A stretch of DNA of 9,345 bases from Oribacterium sp. UBA5894 (GTDB lineage: Bacteria > Bacillota > Clostridia > Lachnospirales > Lachnospiraceae): positions 3,487-12,831 of the forward strand of contig DJEQ01000044.1 of assembly GCA_002431355.1 (NCBI GenBank). The letters run 5' to 3'. The notes below the pieces were generated by a model that was not told the DNA's origin, ran no database searches, and saw only the letters and a list, made by a program, of their open reading frames with translations. Below are positions 5,807 to 9,345 of this stretch, piece by piece; within the stretch, counting starts at the first letter, position 1; each line of letters starts with the position of its first letter. Made by a program: the position numbers and the translations under genes.

Positions 5807-5820
5807 GAAGGTTTGCATCG

Positions 5821-5848
5821 CCTCCAACGAATCATTTTATTTTGGAGG
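5821..5848 (+). promoter_or_regulatory. Hairpin that sequesters the ribosome binding site of the NEW3-protein gene
   Basis: CCTCCAA (5821-5827) is the exact reverse complement of TTGGAGG (5842-5848), which contains the GGAGG of the downstream gene (start 5855). The loop is 14 nt and AT-rich (5828-5841). Folding would bury the Shine-Dalgarno sequence. The same anti-SD strand can pair instead with GTTGGAG at 5797-5803 (partner CTCCAAC, 5822-5828), which would free the SD. The pairings are seen directly; translational control is inferred. Confidence 0.5.
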
Positions 5849-5854
5849 GGACCT

Positions 5855-7066
5855 ATGATGAATACTCGGAAACATTCCTTCGGCGTCCATACACTGGCAC
5901 TTTCAGCCTGTGTGGGCGCTTTTACTTTGCTCGGAGCCGCATCCTTTACGACGCCTGCATTGGCCGCAGGTGGACTTGAGATGTCCACAGACTATACCGG
6001 CATCACCGCGAAGCCGGGCGACACCCTGAACTTCAGCCTTGATTTTACGAACCAGACGGGCAGCGGCCTCAATACGAGCCTCAGTGCCACCGGCCTCGAT
6101 GACAGCTGGAAGGGCTACTTCGAGGGCAACAACAAGGAGGTTTCCAATGTCTTCGTGAAGTCTGGTACGGATAGCAGCGACAATGACGGCCTCGTGACGT
6201 ATACAGTGACGGTTCCAGACGATGCACAGAAGGGCAGCTACAATGTCCTGCTTCATGCGGGCAGCAGCACGGAGGCCAGCAGTGATCTTCAGCTGACGAT
6301 CAATGTCTCCGACGAGACCACAGGCACAAACCAGCTCACCACGACCTACCCGGAGCAGCAGGGCGCGAGCGGCACGACCTTCACCTTTAACTCAACCGTA
6401 CAGAATAATTCCTCCAGTGCACAGACCTACAGTCTGGCAGCGGATGCGCCGACCGGCTGGACCGTCAGCTTCAAGCCAAGTGGTGCGAGCAATGCAGCCT
6501 CCAGTGTGGATGTCGATGCCCACGGCTCCCAGACCGTGACCGTGACGGTGACGCCACCAGACAAGATCGATGCAGGCGATTATGAAATTCCAATCACCGC
6601 AACGAGCTCGGCACAGAGCCTGAGCCAGACCCTGAAGGTCACCATTACGGGTACCTATAAGATCGATGTTGCGACCAATGATGGCACGCTCAGCTTCAAT
6701 GCAAATGTCAATAAGAAGCAGTCCGTTCCACTCACGATTACAAATAGCGGCAACATTGACCTGAACAACATCAATCTGACGACCACTGCTCCGAGCGGCT
6801 GGAACGTGGAATTTTCCGAGAGCAGCATTGACTCGCTTCCAGCAGGCCAGACGAAGGATGTCGTGATGTATGTGACACCGTCGAAGGATGCCATGTCCGG
6901 TGACTATGCGATGACCGTCACGGCGCAGAATGAGGATACGTCGATTGACCAGTCCTTCCGTGTGACCGTGAAGACCTCAACACTGTGGGGTGTGGTCGGC
7001 ATTCTGATCATCGCAGCCGTTATCTGCGGACTCGGCGAGGTATTCCATAAGTATGGGAGGCACTGA
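5855..7066 (+). CDS. Secreted, membrane-anchored protein with three NEW3-type Ig-like repeats
   Basis: A 403-residue surface protein. A signal peptide spans residues 1-37/38: basic start, hydrophobic core LALSACVGAFTLLGAA, and cleavage site TPALA-A. Three homologous beta-sandwich repeats follow at about 43-152, 160-267 and 268-373. Each carries a GW-type strand (DSWKGYFEG, GWTVSFKP, GWNVEFSE) and a closing PxD-xxxGxY strand (QKGSYNV, DAGDYEI, MSGDYAM). This is the pattern of NEW3 / NPCBM-associated domains. One membrane helix (about 377-394) and a short basic tail, HKYGRH, anchor it, so the repeats face outward. ATG 5855 is chosen for GGAGGGG at 5844-5850; a second ATG at 5858 and a TTG at 5813 are less likely. 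The gene abuts an ABC ATPase (2 bp gap) and permease, so it is probably the extracytoplasmic partner of that exporter. Its ligand is unknown. Confidence 0.82.
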   Translation: MMNTRKHSFGVHTLALSACVGAFTLLGAASFTTPALAAGGLEMSTDYTGITAKPGDTLNFSLDFTNQTGSGLNTSLSATGLDDSWKGYFEGNNKEVSNVFVKSGTDSSDNDGLVTYTVTVPDDAQKGSYNVLLHAGSSTEASSDLQLTINVSDETTGTNQLTTTYPEQQGASGTTFTFNSTVQNNSSSAQTYSLAADAPTGWTVSFKPSGASNAASSVDVDAHGSQTVTVTVTPPDKIDAGDYEIPITATSSAQSLSQTLKVTITGTYKIDVATNDGTLSFNANVNKKQSVPLTITNSGNIDLNNINLTTTAPSGWNVEFSESSIDSLPAGQTKDVVMYVTPSKDAMSGDYAMTVTAQNEDTSIDQSFRVTVKTSTLWGVVGILIIAAVICGLGEVFHKYGRH

Positions 7067-7068
7067 TC

Positions 7069-8373
7069 ATGACCGAGCTTCAGAATAAGGCGGGGCAGGG
7101 ACTGCAGGACGAAAATTCTGCTGTCGGTGCCACGAGGACGCCAGAAGATGGCCGATCAGAGACGTTGGCGGAAGAGCCGAAGAAACAGGAACCGCTGGAG
7201 AATCTTCAGGACTGGCGCTCTGTACGGAATGAAGGCTTACATGAAATCATCATTCGGACCAATGAGCTCGTGAAGCAGTATGGAGAGGTGACAGCCGTTG
7301 ATCATCTGAACCTCGAAATTCATAAGGGCGAGGTCTTCGGTCTGCTTGGTCCGAATGGTGCCGGTAAGACCACGACGACCCTGATGCTTCTCGGTCTTAC
7401 CGATCCGACCTCTGGTACGGCAGAAATCAATGGCCTTGATTGCACACGCGATTCTCTCGCTGTGAAGAAAATCGTAGGCTATCTTCCGGATAATGTCGGC
7501 TTTTATCCAGACATGAGTGGCCGGGAGAATCTGATTTTCTCCGGCATGATGAATGGACTTACTCGAAAAGAAGCCGAAGAGCGGGCCGTGGGACTGCTGG
7601 AGCGTGTCGGTATGACCTATGCCGCTGACCGTAAGACGGGTACCTACTCGAGAGGTATGCGGCAGCGTCTCGGCATTGCCGATGTCCTGATGAAGGATCC
7701 GGAAATTATCATCATGGATGAGCCGACGCTCGGCATTGATCCGTCCGGTATGCGGGAGCTCACGGCACTGATTCGAGAGCTCAGCGTGAAGGATGGACGG
7801 ACGATCCTTATTTCATCCCATGAGCTGTATCAGATTCAGGAAATTTCCGATCGTGTTGGCATCTTTGTAAAGGGCCGTATGATTGCCTGTGGCCGTATCG
7901 ATGAGCTGGGGCAGCAGCTGCAGAATGAAGGGCTCTTTATGGTGGACTTCAGAGCAGAAAAGGCAGGCAAGCGTGCAGCCGGAGACATGGGAAGTGGACA
8001 GACAGCGGCAGACGCTGGAAATGATTCGTTCGGACGCAGTCGTGCAGGAGAGGATAGAAGAAACCAGCAGAGCGATGCTGACGACTTGAAAAACATGGTT
8101 CGCAGCATCACAGGCGTACGGCTTGTGGGTGTGAAGGAGGATGGAACGCTCCACGTAGAGTCGAACCGCGACATCCGTGCAGAGCTCTTCCAAAAGCTCA
8201 TGGAGAGCGGATATCTTCTGAGTGAGCTTCACGAGCGTGGCGGTGATCTCGATGAAATCTACCGTAAGTATTTCGAAAAAGCAGGAGGTGACGAGAACTA
8301 TGACAATCGCACAGAGGATAAGAAGAGTAGGCGATCGCTCAGAGACAAGCTCATCCATCGCGACAAAGAGTGA
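7069..8373 (+). CDS. ABC-2-type exporter ATPase (CcmA/NatA-like) with long extensions
   Basis: A 434-residue ATPase, against about 300 usual for the family. The nucleotide-binding domain (about 58-285) has Walker A GPNGAGKT (94-101), signature region YSRGMRQRLGIADVL (193-207), Walker B IIIMDEPT (213-220), D-loop GIDPSG and switch His251 in ISSHEL. At the Q-loop the usual Gln is Asp141 in GYLPDNVGFYPDMSGRENL, a form I have seen in part of this family. Unusual additions are a charged N-terminal tail (1-55), a hydrophilic Gly/Ala/Asp/Arg-rich insert (about 296-338) splitting the C-terminal domain, and a basic tail (406-434) coded by DNA shared with the next gene. The start lies 2 bp after the previous stop, with GGGAGG as the ribosome site. 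No in-frame ATG lies closer to the domain. Substrate unknown. Confidence 0.92.
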   Translation: MTELQNKAGQGLQDENSAVGATRTPEDGRSETLAEEPKKQEPLENLQDWRSVRNEGLHEIIIRTNELVKQYGEVTAVDHLNLEIHKGEVFGLLGPNGAGKTTTTLMLLGLTDPTSGTAEINGLDCTRDSLAVKKIVGYLPDNVGFYPDMSGRENLIFSGMMNGLTRKEAEERAVGLLERVGMTYAADRKTGTYSRGMRQRLGIADVLMKDPEIIIMDEPTLGIDPSGMRELTALIRELSVKDGRTILISSHELYQIQEISDRVGIFVKGRMIACGRIDELGQQLQNEGLFMVDFRAEKAGKRAAGDMGSGQTAADAGNDSFGRSRAGEDRRNQQSDADDLKNMVRSITGVRLVGVKEDGTLHVESNRDIRAELFQKLMESGYLLSELHERGGDLDEIYRKYFEKAGGDENYDNRTEDKKSRRSLRDKLIHRDKE

Positions 8374-9345
8374 ATATGCGGTTGGCGCCGGAACCTCGGC
8401 AGCAGGAACGGGAGCACAGGACAAGCAGAAGCAGAAGAGCATCGTCGGTGCGCATATCATGCAGGCAGTAAGTGCAGGGAAAACATCGATGCAGGATCAT
8501 TACGCTACATCCTCTGCCGCACAGGCAGCGGATACGTCGAAAAAGGATGCACCGAAGGTACAGAAGCAGAGTGGTCTCGGAACAGCATTGAAGAAAATCG
8601 TCGACTGGTTTATGGAGGATGATGACGAGCTTCTGCCAGGAGAAACACCCGAAAGTCATGCCGCCAATGTGCGGACGAACCGTCAGGGCATGATGGTACT
8701 GTATCGGAAGGAGCTTGCAGATCATCTCTGCAGTCGCCGCTTCTGGGCACTGTTTGCACTTCTGACGATCGTCTCGGTGGCGAGCCTCTATGGTGCGATC
8801 GGTTCCCTGCAGCAGGCCGCGCAGAGTGCGCAGGCACAGGGGCAGACGGTGAGTGAATTCCAGTTCCTGAAGCTGTTCACCACGGCCGGAAGCTCGATCT
8901 ACAGCTTCCAGAGCTTCATCGGCTTCCTGGGACCGATTTTCGGCATCATGCTGGGCTTCGATGCCATCAACAACGAGCAGGCGCAGGGAACACTGAACCG
9001 TCTGGCCGCACAGCCAATCTATCGTGATACCATCATCAACGCGAAATTCCTGGCTGGCGCCACGGTGGTCTTCCTGAGTGTATTCTCTCTCGGTGGACTG
9101 CTGTCCGGTCTCGGACTCATCCTCAGCGGTACCAAGCCCGTTGCAGAAGAGTGGGCACGACTTGTGATTTTCCTGCTCCTGTCTGGTGTATACATTTCAG
9201 TATGGCTTGCGATTTCCGTCCTTTTCTCGACGCTGTCGCGGCATGCCGCCACCTCGGCACTTTCGTCCATTGCCCTCTGGCTCTTCCTGACGATGTTCCT
9301 TTCTCTCGTCGCCAGCGGCTTCGCGAATGCCATGTATTCCGGCTC
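8300..9345 (+). CDS. ABC-2-type exporter permease, 3'-truncated by the window edge
   Basis: The frame stays open from ATG 8300 to the window end (348 full codons). AGGAGGTGA (8283-8291) eight bases upstream is the strongest ribosome site in the window and decides this start, although it lies inside the ATPase gene and gives a 74 bp overlap. Residues 1 to about 130 are hydrophilic and rich in Ala, Ser, Gln and Lys, with an acidic patch MEDDDE (105-110). They precede the usual family beginning MMVLYRKELADHLCSRRFW. Membrane segments lie at about 149-169, 204-222, 249-275, 287-310 and 317-340. The family motif DAINNEQAQGTLNRLAAQPIYR (221-242) is characteristic of ABC-2 permeases of the NosY-like group, which pair with the upstream ATPase type. 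The last membrane segments are outside the window. Starting at M131 would fit other family members, but no ribosome site is visible there. Confidence 0.88.
   Translation, partial: MTIAQRIRRVGDRSETSSSIATKSEYAVGAGTSAAGTGAQDKQKQKSIVGAHIMQAVSAGKTSMQDHYATSSAAQAADTSKKDAPKVQKQSGLGTALKKIVDWFMEDDDELLPGETPESHAANVRTNRQGMMVLYRKELADHLCSRRFWALFALLTIVSVASLYGAIGSLQQAAQSAQAQGQTVSEFQFLKLFTTAGSSIYSFQSFIGFLGPIFGIMLGFDAINNEQAQGTLNRLAAQPIYRDTIINAKFLAGATVVFLSVFSLGGLLSGLGLILSGTKPVAEEWARLVIFLLLSGVYISVWLAISVLFSTLSRHAATSALSSIALWLFLTMFLSLVASGFANAMYSG

Noticed and set aside
5813..5854. TTG 5813 as the start of the NEW3-repeat protein
   Set aside because: No ribosome site precedes it, and it would put 14 residues before an otherwise typical signal peptide that begins at the ATG behind GGAGGGG.

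Overview
The window reads as a bacterial chromosome segment with all ten genes on the + strand. Strong AGGAGG-type ribosome binding sites, short intergenic gaps, GC-rich third codon positions and the gene families suggest a moderately GC-rich member of the Bacillota (Clostridia or a relative). The sequence alone does not fix the genus.

Region 1 (1-4260) is a 5-oxoproline (pyroglutamate) opening locus interleaved with biotin carboxylase genes: pxpB (5' end outside the window), pxpC, accB (biotin carboxyl carrier protein), accC (biotin carboxylase), pxpA. PxpB and PxpC are homologous to the carboxyltransferase-side domains of urea carboxylase. AccC plus AccB plus PxpB/PxpC therefore looks like a split urea-carboxylase-type enzyme, with PxpA as the ring-opening hydrolase. 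No carboxyltransferase accA/accD is present. The accBC pair is bordered by gaps of 137 and 136 bp, and the second gap holds a strong hairpin.

Region 2 (4266-5768) is an SsuBC/TauBC-like import ABC transporter, permease then ATPase, without a substrate-binding protein in view. The permease is nearly fused to pxpA (5 nt gap). The ATPase has its own 138 bp leader with a candidate promoter and a duplicated ribosome-binding/start module that would also drive a 32-residue Arg-rich leader ORF.

Region 3 (5769-9345) is a separate unit: a secreted, membrane-anchored protein with three Ig-like NEW3-type repeats, an ABC-2-type ATPase, and an ABC-2 permease cut off by the window end. Its 86 bp upstream region packs a 27-bp near-perfect palindrome over a candidate -10 box, then a hairpin that buries the ribosome binding site, with an alternative pairing that would free it. 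The ATPase and permease genes overlap by 74 bp, and both proteins carry long low-complexity extensions. The cargo of this exporter is unknown.

No rRNA, tRNA, CRISPR array, transposase or insertion sequence was seen. No stretch longer than 300 bases lacks a gene.
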